A stretch of DNA of 64,000 nucleotides, taken from Candidatus Pelagibacter sp. RS40 (GTDB lineage: Bacteria; Pseudomonadota; Alphaproteobacteria; Pelagibacterales; Pelagibacteraceae). Within the stretch, counting starts at the first letter, position 1. The number at the start of each line of letters is the position of its first letter. The DNA lies in the NCBI RefSeq assembly GCF_002101295.1, contig NZ_CP020778.1, forward strand, positions 1 to 64,000. The letters run 5' to 3'. Both the position numbers and the translations under genes were made by a program. Below are positions 45,451 to 55,160 of the stretch, in pieces. The notes under the pieces were generated by a model. It had not been told where the DNA came from, ran no database searches, and saw only the letters and a list, made by a program, of their open reading frames with translations.

Positions 45451-46238
45451 ATCACATGTAAAATCATTTTATTTTTATTGGAAAATTCAATTATTTTTTT
45501 TTTATCTAAAATTATATGTTGATTGTTTTTTAAAACAATACCCCTCAAACCAATTCTTTTACATTCTTTTATTGTATCAAATCCTATTGTTGGTAAATCA
45601 GCTCTTAAGTCTTGGTTTTTTTTGGGAAGCTTTATTAAAAAACCATTATTTTTTTTCACTTTACTTATTTTTGATAACATTGATTGAGTGCCTTGTTTTT
45701 TTTCATACGAAATAAGTTTATTATTTCTAATAACAGCTGCTTGAACGTGATTATGAGAATTAATTGAATACAAATATCTTATACCTTTATTAATCTCTCT
45801 CTTCTGATTTAAGTTAGGTTTTAACTTGCTATAAGTTCCTTTTTTTAAGGTTAATTCAGGATTAAATTTATTCAGTTTTAAAACTTTTATTTTATTTTCT
45901 CCTAATATTTTTATTAATTCTTTTAATATGGCTGCATCTCCAAATTTTGCTGCTTTAATAATTCTTGGCAAATAATAAATTCCTTTGAAATCAAGTTTTA
46001 ATGATGAAATTTTTGGTTTTTCGATATTCCCAGCAAATATCACTTTTTTACAATTTTTACTTTTTATTAAATTTAATATTTTTCCAAATTTTCCTATACC
46101 AATATGGAAACTATTATCGAATTTTTTAAAGATATTTTTTTTTGTTAAATCAATAATAAAAAAATTTATTTTTTTTCTTTTTAGTCTTTTAATAATTAAT
46201 TTTGGTAAATTTCTATTGCCGAGGAATAAACAAATCAT
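45447..46238 (-). CDS. lpxI: UDP-2,3-diacylglucosamine pyrophosphatase LpxI
   Basis: Hydrolyses UDP-2,3-diacylglucosamine to lipid X; LpxI is the alphaproteobacterial replacement of LpxH. 263 aa of the DUF1009 type: KVIFAGNIEKPKIS in the N-terminal domain, GDAAILKELIKIL, and the C-terminal DLRADLPTIGFDTIKE with GLRGIVLKNN. It lies between lpxA and lpxB with four-base overlaps, as in Caulobacter-type clusters. Confidence 0.92.
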   Translation of the reverse strand: MICLFLGNRNLPKLIIKRLKRKKINFFIIDLTKKNIFKKFDNSFHIGIGKFGKILNLIKSKNCKKVIFAGNIEKPKISSLKLDFKGIYYLPRIIKAAKFGDAAILKELIKILGENKIKVLKLNKFNPELTLKKGTYSKLKPNLNQKREINKGIRYLYSINSHNHVQAAVIRNNKLISYEKKQGTQSMLSKISKVKKNNGFLIKLPKKNQDLRADLPTIGFDTIKECKRIGLRGIVLKNNQHIILDKKKIIEFSNKNKMILHVI

Positions 46239-47020
46239 TTATTATTCATAGGAACAGATATTGGTCTTTTTTTATCGGAATTAATAAATTTTACGATGTT
46301 ATCAACATATTTATTTTCTTTTAATTCATAACCTAAATTTTCAATATTTTTTCTAAATGTATCATCACAAAAAATAATATCATATGCGCTTTGAATTTTT
46401 TTAATATCTTGATTTGAAATACCTGATCTTCTTAAACCAATTAAATTTAATCCTATTAAATAATTTCTATTTCCAAGAGATAAACCGTAAGGAATAACAT
46501 CACTTAATACCCCTGTCATTCCTCCTATCATCGCAAATTCACCAATTCTAGAAAATTGATGAATCGCACAACTTCCACCTACAATTGCATGTTTATTTAT
46601 TGAAACATGGCCGCCAACTTGAACATTGTTAGCAAGAACTATGTTATCATCAATTATACAATCATGTGCTACATGACAATAAACCATAAATAAATTTTTA
46701 TTTCCGATTTTAGTAATACTGCCACCCTGCTCTGTGCCTGGATTTATATTCACGTACTCTCTGAATTTATTATTATCTCCAATTATTAAAGAATTTTTTT
46801 CACCTTTATATTTAAGATCTTGTGGGGGTGTTCCAATTGAACAAAATGGAAAAATCTCATTTTTTTTTCCTATTTTTGTGTTCCCAGTTATATTTACTTG
46901 TGTATGAATTATTGTATCATCACCGATCTCAACATCAGGACCAACTATAGAATATGGACCGATTTTTACATTGTTACCTATAAGTGCTTTACTATCTATT
47001 ATCGCTGTTTTATGGATCAC
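46235..47020 (-). CDS. lpxA: UDP-N-acetylglucosamine acyltransferase
   Basis: First step of lipid A synthesis: 3-O-acylation of UDP-GlcNAc. 261 aa, starting with a GTG at 47020 (MIHKTAIID, the family N-terminus). Left-handed beta-helix hexapeptide repeats fill about 1-185, with the catalytic His in YCHVAHDC; a helical C-terminal domain follows. Overlaps lpxI by four bases; 53 bases separate it from fabZ. Confidence 0.95.
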   Translation of the reverse strand: MIHKTAIIDSKALIGNNVKIGPYSIVGPDVEIGDDTIIHTQVNITGNTKIGKKNEIFPFCSIGTPPQDLKYKGEKNSLIIGDNNKFREYVNINPGTEQGGSITKIGNKNLFMVYCHVAHDCIIDDNIVLANNVQVGGHVSINKHAIVGGSCAIHQFSRIGEFAMIGGMTGVLSDVIPYGLSLGNRNYLIGLNLIGLRRSGISNQDIKKIQSAYDIIFCDDTFRKNIENLGYELKENKYVDNIVKFINSDKKRPISVPMNNK

Positions 47021-47073
47021 AATTAAATAAATAACAAAATTATTTATTTATACCTATCAACTATTGCTACTGT

Positions 47074-47526
47074 TTATTTCTTCCTATCAACAATTGTTGC
47101 AGCCCATTGTGCATCTGCCATTTTATTACCATCAACAAAAGCTTCGCCTTGATATTTCCAAACCCTTCCATGAGATCTTATAGCCTCAATATTTAATTCA
47201 AGCTTACAATCTGGGATAACTGGACTTCTAAATCTAGCCTTATCAACAGTCATTAAAAAAACTAGTTTATTTTCATATGTTGATTTATCTATGCCTGCAG
47301 CTGTAAGAGCTGCTGCGGCTTGTCCAAATGCCTCTACAATTAAAACACCTGGCATTACTGGTTCTCCTGGAAAATGACCTTGGACAAAAAAACTATCTTT
47401 TTTTACGTTTACAATTGCTGTAGCAGATTTTAATTTTTTTATATTTATTAATTCATCTATTAGAAGCATGGGCTCTCTATGAGGTAATAAATTTTTAATA
47501 TCTTCTTTATTTAATTTATCTGTCAT
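47074..47526 (-). CDS. fabZ: 3-hydroxyacyl-ACP dehydratase FabZ
   Basis: Dehydratase of fatty-acid elongation, balancing lipid A and phospholipid acyl supply. 150 aa hot-dog fold: LLPHREPMLLIDEL near residue 14 and the active-site GHFPGEPVMPGVLIVEA with catalytic His and Glu. Overlaps lpxD by four bases. Confidence 0.96.
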   Translation of the reverse strand: MTDKLNKEDIKNLLPHREPMLLIDELINIKKLKSATAIVNVKKDSFFVQGHFPGEPVMPGVLIVEAFGQAAAALTAAGIDKSTYENKLVFLMTVDKARFRSPVIPDCKLELNIEAIRSHGRVWKYQGEAFVDGNKMADAQWAATIVDRKK

Positions 47527-48503
47527 TTTTTATTTTCTTTTAAAAATAATTTAATGTCTTTTGCTGGATAGCCCATAACTTTTGTATTGTCAGGTATATT
47601 TTTAATAACACCGCTACCCCCTCCTATTTGCACATTATTACCAATTTTTAGATGTCCAGATATACCAGCTTGACCACCTATTAAAACATTATCACCAATT
47701 TCAGAGCTTCCAGCAAAACCAACCTGTCCAGCTATTATGCAATTTTTTCCAATTTTTACATTATGAGCGATATGAACTTGATTATCTAAAAATGTATTTT
47801 CTCCAATAATTGTGTTCCCTAATGAACCTCTATCGATTGTATTATTTGAACCAATTTCTGCATTATCTTTTATTATAACCATACCTATATGGGGATATCT
47901 TAAATTTTTACCTTTTTTTGGAAAAAAACCAAAACCTTTTTTACCAATAACTGCACCATCTAAAATATTTACATTATTTCCTATAATAGATTTCTTTAAA
48001 ATTACATTGGAACCAATAGAACAATTTTTTCCAATAATAACATTGTCCTCTATTATAGTATTATGACCTATGTAGGTATTAGCACCTATTTTAACGTTTG
48101 TTCCAATTATTACATTTGATCCAAAAAAAATATTTTTTGTTTTAAAAAATTTATTTTTATTAGATTTTCTATTAATAAAGTTATCATTCAGTGAATTAGG
48201 ATAAAAAAGCTCTGTTATTTTTGCAACATCAACAAGAACATTATTTACAACAAGAAGATTTTTTCCTGGAAGATATTTTTTAAATGCTGATGATGTAATT
48301 ATAAAATTTGATTTAATTTTTGGAATAAGTTTCAAATACTTCGCAGAATGTAAAAATGTCAAATCATTTTTTGATGCATTATCTATGGTTTTAATATCAC
48401 TTAAAAAAATATTATTACTAGTAATATTTTTTATTTTTAAAGCTTTACAAACTTTTTTAAGTGATATTTTGTTAACTTTTTTGTAAAAAATATTTTTATT
48501 CAT
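47523..48503 (-). CDS. lpxD: UDP-3-O-acylglucosamine N-acyltransferase
   Basis: Third lipid A step: N-acylation of UDP-3-O-acylglucosamine. 326 aa: an N-terminal uridine-binding domain (about 1-105) and a hexapeptide beta-helix (about 110-305) with the catalytic His in HIAHNVKIG. A short C-terminal end, VMGYPAKDIKLFLKE, follows. It overlaps the upstream skp-like gene by eight bases. Confidence 0.95.
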   Translation of the reverse strand: MNKNIFYKKVNKISLKKVCKALKIKNITSNNIFLSDIKTIDNASKNDLTFLHSAKYLKLIPKIKSNFIITSSAFKKYLPGKNLLVVNNVLVDVAKITELFYPNSLNDNFINRKSNKNKFFKTKNIFFGSNVIIGTNVKIGANTYIGHNTIIEDNVIIGKNCSIGSNVILKKSIIGNNVNILDGAVIGKKGFGFFPKKGKNLRYPHIGMVIIKDNAEIGSNNTIDRGSLGNTIIGENTFLDNQVHIAHNVKIGKNCIIAGQVGFAGSSEIGDNVLIGGQAGISGHLKIGNNVQIGGGSGVIKNIPDNTKVMGYPAKDIKLFLKENKK

Positions 48504-49017
48504 TAAAGTTTATTTCTTTAATTGAACTATCTAGCTCTAAAAGAATTGGAAGAGTTATATCAAGTTTTTTTTTTCCTAAGATTACTATTTTTTTTGGAAG
48601 AACCATGTTAATTGAATTTTTTTCAACATATTCTGAAATTATTGGGTTTAAAATTTCTAGTAATTTGTTTGTATATTTAATTTTACTATCATCTAAAGAC
48701 TTATTAAAGTTTTTTCTTTCAAGTTTATAATTATTAATTCTAATTTTAATTTTTTCAACTTCTTCATTATAAATTTTTTTATTCAATATATTTTTTTTTG
48801 AAATTAGATTATTTTCATCATCTTTAATTTTATTTTCAATTTCTTTAAAATAATTAGATTTTTTTTGCTCAATATTATTTATAAAAGTATTTATTGATTT
48901 GCCTGAAATAGAATTGTTTATAATGTAACTTAAGTCTATATAAGCTATTTTTTCATCAGAAATAGCAATGTTTGATTGAAAAAAAAATATTAGAATAATA
49001 TACAAATATAGTCTCAT
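48496..49017 (-). CDS. OmpH/Skp-family periplasmic chaperone
   Basis: 173 aa with a signal peptide (about 1-20) followed by KIAYIDLSYIINNS, the standard OmpH/Skp mature start. The middle (about 45-120) is a Lys/Glu/Asn-rich coiled coil forming the chaperone tentacles; the last part (LPKKIVILGKKKLDITLPIL, seen as VLPKKIVILGKKKLDIT) is the body domain. It holds unfolded outer-membrane proteins for BamA, encoded directly upstream with no gap. Confidence 0.9.
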   Translation of the reverse strand: MRLYLYIILIFFFQSNIAISDEKIAYIDLSYIINNSISGKSINTFINNIEQKKSNYFKEIENKIKDDENNLISKKNILNKKIYNEEVEKIKIRINNYKLERKNFNKSLDDSKIKYTNKLLEILNPIISEYVEKNSINMVLPKKIVILGKKKLDITLPILLELDSSIKEINFNE

Positions 49018-51267
49018 TTAAAACGAAGTTCCTATTTGAAATCTAAATGATTCTGTTTCATCTGAATTAGCATCAGTAATTGGAATTGCATAAGAAAAAG
49101 AAAGCGGGCCTATAGCAGTAAACCAATCTACAGCTACACCAGTTGAGGATCTAATTTTATCTGAATCCAAAGAATCATCATAATCAACATGCCACAAGTT
49201 TGCAGCATCAACAAATAAATTTAAATCAAGATTCTCAAATTCATTAAAGAATTTCGGGAACGATGATGTAAAATTAAAAGCCGCTCCGTAATTACCACCA
49301 ATATATTGGGTTCCATCTTTAGGACCTATTTTACCTGATTCAAAACCTCTTAATCGACTTGAAGGTATATAAACTCGTTTTGAAACACGGACATCACCAT
49401 CAATGGAGTTTACAGCCTTCAAATATAATTTTCCAGCTATTAAAAAATTGTCTGTTATCGAGTGATATTTAGACGCCGTTAGTGTATTCTCAAAAGAGTT
49501 GTCGTCAGAATATATAGGAACTGACTGACTAAATTTAGTAAAAAAACCATCAGTTGGTTGAAAATTTTGATTAAGTTTATTTAAAGTTATTGAATACACA
49601 AATAAATTTTCAAAATAATCACCTTCTTGTTTTTTTTTTATTTCAGTAGCCTTATCTGATGTTACCAATTTTTCATAATAATTTGATACATCTAAGTTTA
49701 TAAAAATATCCTCATATTGCTCAAAACCAGTACCTAAACTTAAACCTGTTCTTGTAGTTTTATATCCGCTAGAGTTCATAAAATCAGATGTAGTACTCTC
49801 AATTGTGGTTTTTAATAATCTGTCAGAATTTTTAAAATTAGGATTAATTACACTAAATTTTCCCCTTACTTCATCATCGGATAAGGCAAAATTGGTGTCT
49901 AAAGTTATGCCTTTGCCAAGATAATTTTTTTCTTTTAAACCTACTGAAAATGAAGATCCTCCCGTACCAGTTCCAATACCCGCAAAAATCTCTCCTGTTG
50001 GCTTTTCTTCCACAATTAAATTTATAATTTTATTTTTTTTATTTTTAGACTTGGAAATTTCACTTTTAACACTTTTGAATATACCTTTTGATTTTATATT
50101 ACTTATTGATTTATTAAATAGTATTTTATTGTAAGGATCGCCTTCATCAACAATTAACGAATTTCTAATAACTTTTTCTTCAGTAATAAAATTTCCGAAA
50201 ATATTAATTTTATCAACATAAGATTTTTCTAATTGTTCTATATTAAAATTAATAATAATTTCATTTTCATTTACAATTTTTTCTTCATATTTTGCATCAA
50301 TAAAAATGAATTCTTTTTGAAGTGCAATCTTGTCTATTTTTTTTTTTATATCATTAATAGCTTTTATTGAATATTGTTTACCTTTTAAATCGCTAAAAGT
50401 TTTATTTAAATCTAAAAAATTATGATTTATATAATCATTCGATATATTTAGATTAAAATCTTTGAAGAAATACTTCTTCCCAGTATCTATAGAAAATATT
50501 AATTTGAAATCTCTATTGTTTTTTACCAGTGCATATGACGATTTAATTTTAACATTGAAATATCCTTTATTTTTATAGAATAACTCAAGTAATTTTATAT
50601 CTGTTGAAATTCTGTTTGGATCCATAAATTTATTTTTTGTTATAAATTTCCATGGACGAGTTTCTTCTGATAAAATTATCTTAATAAGTTTTCTCGTATT
50701 AAAAATTTTATCTCCAATAAACTTTATTTCGTTAATTTTAGCTCGTTCACCTAAATTAAAATTATAAATTAGATTTATTGAATTATTATTATTATCGATA
50801 ATTTGAGTCTGTATATCCGCGAAATAAAAACCATTGATTCTTACAATATTATTTAATTGATTTTTTTGGTTAATAATTTTAGAATTTATAAACGGATATT
50901 TTTCTGACTTTCTTGTAATTTTTTCTAATTGTTTTAATATAGACTTATTTTTAATTCCATTAATCTTGATTTCTTGTATAATTGGATTTTCTTTAACTGA
51001 TATTTCTAAAACTCCATTTTTAAAATTTATTTTCAAATCTTTAAAATAATCGGTTTTAAAAAGATTTTTAAAGGTATTATTGATAATGTTTGTATCTATA
51101 TCGTCTCCAATAGTTAAATTTGAAAACAAAATTATTGTTTCATCAGCTAATCTTTCATTACCGAAAATTTCAATTTTTTTGAGTATTTCTGCATGCGTAG
51201 AGCCAAAAGATAAATTTAAAAGTGTAAAAAATACTAAAAATTTAATTTTATTTGAAAATTTTTTCAT
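49018..51267 (-). CDS. bamA: Outer membrane protein assembly factor BamA
   Basis: Inserts beta-barrel proteins in the outer membrane. 749 aa: signal peptide (about 1-27), five POTRA domains (about 28-420, first one starting ILKKIEIFGNERL), and a C-terminal 16-strand barrel (about 440-749) with the conserved RLRGFESGKIGP loop near 645 and a terminal Phe (FRFQIGTSF). The start lies 20 bases inside dxr. The protease gene rseP usually found before it is absent. Confidence 0.95.
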   Translation of the reverse strand: MKKFSNKIKFLVFFTLLNLSFGSTHAEILKKIEIFGNERLADETIILFSNLTIGDDIDTNIINNTFKNLFKTDYFKDLKINFKNGVLEISVKENPIIQEIKINGIKNKSILKQLEKITRKSEKYPFINSKIINQKNQLNNIVRINGFYFADIQTQIIDNNNNSINLIYNFNLGERAKINEIKFIGDKIFNTRKLIKIILSEETRPWKFITKNKFMDPNRISTDIKLLELFYKNKGYFNVKIKSSYALVKNNRDFKLIFSIDTGKKYFFKDFNLNISNDYINHNFLDLNKTFSDLKGKQYSIKAINDIKKKIDKIALQKEFIFIDAKYEEKIVNENEIIINFNIEQLEKSYVDKINIFGNFITEEKVIRNSLIVDEGDPYNKILFNKSISNIKSKGIFKSVKSEISKSKNKKNKIINLIVEEKPTGEIFAGIGTGTGGSSFSVGLKEKNYLGKGITLDTNFALSDDEVRGKFSVINPNFKNSDRLLKTTIESTTSDFMNSSGYKTTRTGLSLGTGFEQYEDIFINLDVSNYYEKLVTSDKATEIKKKQEGDYFENLFVYSITLNKLNQNFQPTDGFFTKFSQSVPIYSDDNSFENTLTASKYHSITDNFLIAGKLYLKAVNSIDGDVRVSKRVYIPSSRLRGFESGKIGPKDGTQYIGGNYGAAFNFTSSFPKFFNEFENLDLNLFVDAANLWHVDYDDSLDSDKIRSSTGVAVDWFTAIGPLSFSYAIPITDANSDETESFRFQIGTSF

Positions 51268-52423
51268 TTTTTTTTAAATAAGCTTTCACTTTATCGGCCA
51301 TAATATATATGTCATTAGTATTTTTTGGAAATTCATTATAATATTTTGTAAATGAGTAGTAATTTATAAATTTTAATAATAATTTTTGCATCTTAAGAAA
51401 ACTTATTTTTTTGTTCAGAAATAACCTAACAAGTTCATCATTTATAGTAACCAATATTGTCTCAAAATAAGTATTTTTAAAAATATATTTATTTAAAATA
51501 TTTATATATGGAAATTTTTTAGTATCAGGTTTAATAAAATTTATACCATTTAGGCTTTTAAAATTAATATCCGTTTTTCTATAAAAGTATTCCTTTGTAT
51601 TTTTAAAAATAATATTAAATATTGGAATTTCCATACTCGTTTCATGTATCAAAACCTTTATCAAACCATTTTTAAAAACCACGATAGCATGAACAATTGA
51701 TTTAGGATGAACGATTATTTTAATTGTTTGTTTTTTTAAATTAAAAATTTTTGAAGCCTCTATAACTTCGAAAACTTTGTTCATCATTGAAGCGGAGTCA
51801 GTCGATATTTTTTTTCCCATAGACCAATTTGGATGATTTATGACTTTTTTAATATTTATATTCTTTAAATTCTTACTTGGGCTATTTAATAAAGGACCGC
51901 CGGATGCAGTTAAATAAATTTTTGAGATCAAATCTTTATCATTGTTAATTAATGACCAAACTGAAAAATGTTCAGAATCAATAGGTATAAAATTTGTTTT
52001 ATATTTTTTAGCTTTACTTTGGATAAATTTCCATCCACAAATTATAGATTCTTTATTTGCACTAGCAAGATTTTTGGTAAAGGGTATAATCTCAATAGTC
52101 GGCATTAACCCTTCTAATCCAGAGATACCGACAATTACTAAATCTATTTTTTTTTTATTTTTTTTTAAATACTCTGAAACATTAGGAAAAATATTAATTT
52201 TTTTATTTTTAAAGTATTCTTTAGATTTTAAAAAATATTTATAATCTGTAATGATTAAATTTTTTACATTAAATAATTTTGATTGTTTATATAGTTTTTT
52301 ATAATTTTTATTTGAAGATAAACATACAATCTTAATTTCTGATTTATATTTTTTAATAACATTTAGAGTTGATTTACCAATAGAGCCTGTTGATCCTAAT
52401 ATTAATATTTTTTTTATTTTCAT
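51248..52423 (-). CDS. dxr: 1-deoxy-D-xylulose 5-phosphate reductoisomerase
   Basis: First committed MEP-pathway step, making MEP from DXP with NADPH. 391 aa: ILGSTGSIGKSTLNVI nucleotide loop near the N-terminus, LASANKES, PIDSEHFSV, the metal-binding TASGGPLL and NHPNWSMGKKISTDSASMMNK, seen as NWSMGKKISTDSASM. It overlaps bamA by 20 bases and cdsA by four. Works with ispDF, also in this window. Confidence 0.95.
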   Translation of the reverse strand: MKIKKILILGSTGSIGKSTLNVIKKYKSEIKIVCLSSNKNYKKLYKQSKLFNVKNLIITDYKYFLKSKEYFKNKKINIFPNVSEYLKKNKKKIDLVIVGISGLEGLMPTIEIIPFTKNLASANKESIICGWKFIQSKAKKYKTNFIPIDSEHFSVWSLINNDKDLISKIYLTASGGPLLNSPSKNLKNINIKKVINHPNWSMGKKISTDSASMMNKVFEVIEASKIFNLKKQTIKIIVHPKSIVHAIVVFKNGLIKVLIHETSMEIPIFNIIFKNTKEYFYRKTDINFKSLNGINFIKPDTKKFPYINILNKYIFKNTYFETILVTINDELVRLFLNKKISFLKMQKLLLKFINYYSFTKYYNEFPKNTNDIYIMADKVKAYLKKNEKIFK

Positions 52424-53064
52424 ATAAATATAAAATGAAAATTTATACTAATTGGTATTGCAAATATAATTCCATCGACTCTATCCAATATACCTCCATG
52501 ACCTGGCAAAAAATAGCCGGTGTCTTTTACATTTGCTCTTCTCTTAATGTAAGATACAAATAAGTCACCTATCTGTGAAATTGTAGAGACAAATAAAGCA
52601 ACAAAAATAAAATTCAATGGATAATTAAATTGATAATAAAAATAAATAAAAGTGATTAATGTAAATAGATACGATCCAATTAAACCAGAATAAGTTTTAT
52701 TTGGACTAATTTTAGTTAATTTTTTTCCTTGAAATAATTTTCCAATAAAATAACCACCCAAATCAGTTGATATACAAATACTAAGAAAAAAAATAAATAA
52801 TAATTTATTACCTGAATTACTAATAATAAAAAAAAATATTTGAGATAAAAAAATAGTCAGATATGTCACACACAATAAATAAAAACAAAAATAAAAAATT
52901 TTATTTTTATAAATATTTTTCAATAAATTATTTACTTCAGTTAATGCAATAAAAGTAATCGCAATAAATAATAAAAATAAAATTAGATTATTTGTTAATG
53001 AAATGTAAATGATGATAAAGAGAATAACACCCGTAAAACATCTTTTTAAAAAATTAAATTTCAT
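52420..53064 (-). CDS. cdsA: Phosphatidate cytidylyltransferase
   Basis: Makes CDP-diacylglycerol from phosphatidate and CTP. 214 aa with about six membrane helices, shorter than the 265-285 aa of most homologues, mainly at the N-terminus. The C-terminal family signature is intact: STDLGGYFIGKLFQGKKL, then SPNKTYSGLIGS, and PGHGGILDRVDGIIFA with the metal-binding Asp residues. It overlaps uppS by four bases. Confidence 0.93.
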   Translation of the reverse strand: MKFNFLKRCFTGVILFIIIYISLTNNLILFLLFIAITFIALTEVNNLLKNIYKNKIFYFCFYLLCVTYLTIFLSQIFFFIISNSGNKLLFIFFLSICISTDLGGYFIGKLFQGKKLTKISPNKTYSGLIGSYLFTLITFIYFYYQFNYPLNFIFVALFVSTISQIGDLFVSYIKRRANVKDTGYFLPGHGGILDRVDGIIFAIPISINFHFIFI

Positions 53065-53738
53065 ATAGCGCCAAATTTTCTTTGAATTTTATCATACTTA
53101 TTAAGGACTTTATAAAAATCAATCTGTTTGAAATCTGGCCACAATTTTTTAACAAAAAAAATTTCACTGTATTGTAATTGCCACAATAAGAAATTGCTTA
53201 GTCTATTTGTATTACCAGTTCTAATTAAAATATCAGGATCAGGAATATTTTTTGTGTACAAATTTTGATTTATTAGTTTTTCTGATATTTTATATTTTTT
53301 TTTTTTAATTTTATTAATGGCTCTAATTATTTCATTTCTCGATCCATAATTTAATGCAACATTAATTTGTAATCTTTTATTTTTTTTTGTTAAAAGTTCT
53401 GTGTATTTTAATTTGTCAACTAATTTTCTTGGTATTTTGTTATGATCACCTAATATTTTTATTTTTATATTCTCTTTATTTAAATTTTTTAATTCTTTAT
53501 CAATATAATTTTCTAAAATCTTGAATAAAAAAAAAATTTCATTTTTTGGCCTTTTCCAGTTCTCTGTTGAAAAAGTGTATAATGTTAAAAACTTTAATTT
53601 TTTTTTTATTGATGCCTTTATTATATCTTCGACAGTTTTTATTCCCTGAAGATGTCCATAATTTCTTGTTTTATTTTTTTTTAAACCCCATCTTCCATTG
53701 CCATCCATTATTATGGCTACATGTTTAGGTTTTATCAT
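53061..53738 (-). CDS. uppS: Undecaprenyl diphosphate synthase
   Basis: cis-prenyltransferase that makes the C55 carrier for peptidoglycan and LPS. 225 aa: HVAIIMDGNGRWGLKK at the N-terminus with the catalytic Asp, LTLYTFSTENWKRP, VALNYGSRNEI, and PDPDILIRTGNTNRLSNFLLWQ, seen as DILIRTGNTNRLSNF. It overlaps frr and cdsA by four bases each. Confidence 0.95.
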   Translation of the reverse strand: MIKPKHVAIIMDGNGRWGLKKNKTRNYGHLQGIKTVEDIIKASIKKKLKFLTLYTFSTENWKRPKNEIFFLFKILENYIDKELKNLNKENIKIKILGDHNKIPRKLVDKLKYTELLTKKNKRLQINVALNYGSRNEIIRAINKIKKKKYKISEKLINQNLYTKNIPDPDILIRTGNTNRLSNFLLWQLQYSEIFFVKKLWPDFKQIDFYKVLNKYDKIQRKFGAI

Positions 53739-54286
53739 ATTGTCATTATATCTTTTTCTTTAGATATGACTTTGTCATCAATTAATTTTATATTTTTATC
53801 TGTAAAATCTTGTATTATTTTTTCATTTTTTTTTACTTCGTCTTCTGAAATTTCTTTATTTTTAAGCAATTTTTTTAAATCATCATTTGCCTCTCTTCTA
53901 ATATTTCTAATAGAAACTTTACATTTTTCCCCCATTGATTTGACTATTTTCTTCATTTCTGTTCGTCTTTCTTCACTTAAATCAGGTACAGGTAATCTAA
54001 TTAATTGACCATCAATTTGAGGATTTAGCCCAAGTTCAGATTTTTTAATAGCCGCATCAATAAGATTTACATTATTTAAATCCCAAACTTGTATATTGAT
54101 AGTTCTTGGCTCGGGTGTTGTTATACTAGCTAACTGATTAATTGGCATTTGTTGTCCATAAACATCCACTTTGACTAGATCAAGCATACTTGCATTCGCT
54201 CTTCCAGTTCTTAAGGATGATAATTCTTTGCTAAAAACATCTAGAGTTTTAGTCATTTTCTCATCGTATTGAGATATATTGAACAT
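53735..54286 (-). CDS. frr: Ribosome recycling factor
   Basis: Splits post-termination ribosomes with EF-G. 183 aa: N-terminal LSSLRTGRANASMLD and a helical bundle, with LPVPDLSEERRTEMKKIVK in the middle. Its ATG overlaps the tsf stop by one base, leaving no room for pyrH, which normally lies between the two. Confidence 0.95.
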   Translation of the reverse strand: MFNISQYDEKMTKTLDVFSKELSSLRTGRANASMLDLVKVDVYGQQMPINQLASITTPEPRTINIQVWDLNNVNLIDAAIKKSELGLNPQIDGQLIRLPVPDLSEERRTEMKKIVKSMGEKCKVSIRNIRREANDDLKKLLKNKEISEDEVKKNEKIIQDFTDKNIKLIDDKVISKEKDIMTI

Positions 54287-55137
54287 TATTCTCCTATTTT
54301 TATTCTAGTAAACTCTTTTATTTTTAAGTTTGGTATATTTATTTCGGTTAAAATATCTTTAACTTTTTTCTTGGGCTCTATTACCCAATCTTGTGTCATT
54401 AAACTATTTTCTTCTTTAAATTTATTAATTTTACCTAAACTTATTTTTTTTGCAATTTCTTCAGGTTTACCTGATTTTTTTAACTCCTCTGCAATTAATT
54501 CTTGCTCTTTTTGAATTACATCCTCTTTTATTTCATCAGAGTTTAAAGCAATCGGATTTAATGCTGCAATATGCATTGAGAGTTGTTTTCCAAAAGTTTT
54601 TATTTGATCACTATCTTCAGAAGTTTCAATAGAAACTACAACTCCTAATTTTGAAACATTATCTTTTATAACTGAATGTTGATAAATGAAATTTTGTGAA
54701 TTTGAATTTTCTATTGTAGATGTTTTACCAATTGTAATTTTTTCACCTATTTTAGCAATTAGAGCGACTAAATTTTCCTCTACAGTTTTTCCATTAGCCA
54801 TAGCTGATTTATTTAATTTATCTTTATCTGATGAGCATTGATTATTTATTTCACTCAATTCTTTTACAAAATTTAGGAAATCATCATTTTTTGCAACAAA
54901 GTCAGTTTCACAATTGACCTCAATAAGTGAAGTTTTTTTGGAGTCACCACTTACCACTATAACTCCTTCTTTGGCATCTCTTGACATTTTTTTTGATGCT
55001 TTTGCAATACCTTTAACTCTTAGGATTTCAGCAGCTTTTTCTAAATCACCGCTAGACTCTTTTAACGCAGCATTGCAATCTTTAAATCCTGCACCTGTTG
55101 ATTGTCTCAATTTTTTTATATTTTCGATATCACTCAT
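54286..55137 (-). CDS. tsf: Elongation factor Ts
   Basis: Nucleotide exchange factor for EF-Tu. 283 aa: UBA-like N-terminus ([19 protein letters not shown]), core with [14 protein letters not shown] (the EF-Tu contact motif TDFVAKN) and the C-terminal dimerisation part. 23 bases downstream of rpsB in the universal rpsB-tsf order. Confidence 0.95.
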   Translation of the reverse strand: MSDIENIKKLRQSTGAGFKDCNAALKESSGDLEKAAEILRVKGIAKASKKMSRDAKEGVIVVSGDSKKTSLIEVNCETDFVAKNDDFLNFVKELSEINNQCSSDKDKLNKSAMANGKTVEENLVALIAKIGEKITIGKTSTIENSNSQNFIYQHSVIKDNVSKLGVVVSIETSEDSDQIKTFGKQLSMHIAALNPIALNSDEIKEDVIQKEQELIAEELKKSGKPEEIAKKISLGKINKFKEENSLMTQDWVIEPKKKVKDILTEINIPNLKIKEFTRIKIGE

Positions 55138-55160
55138 TTTTTTACTTTTTTGTTAAATTA

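Noticed and set aside
53721..54008. Plus-strand frame opposite frr
   Set aside because: Antisense to a conserved gene, Ser/Phe/Leu-rich shadow.
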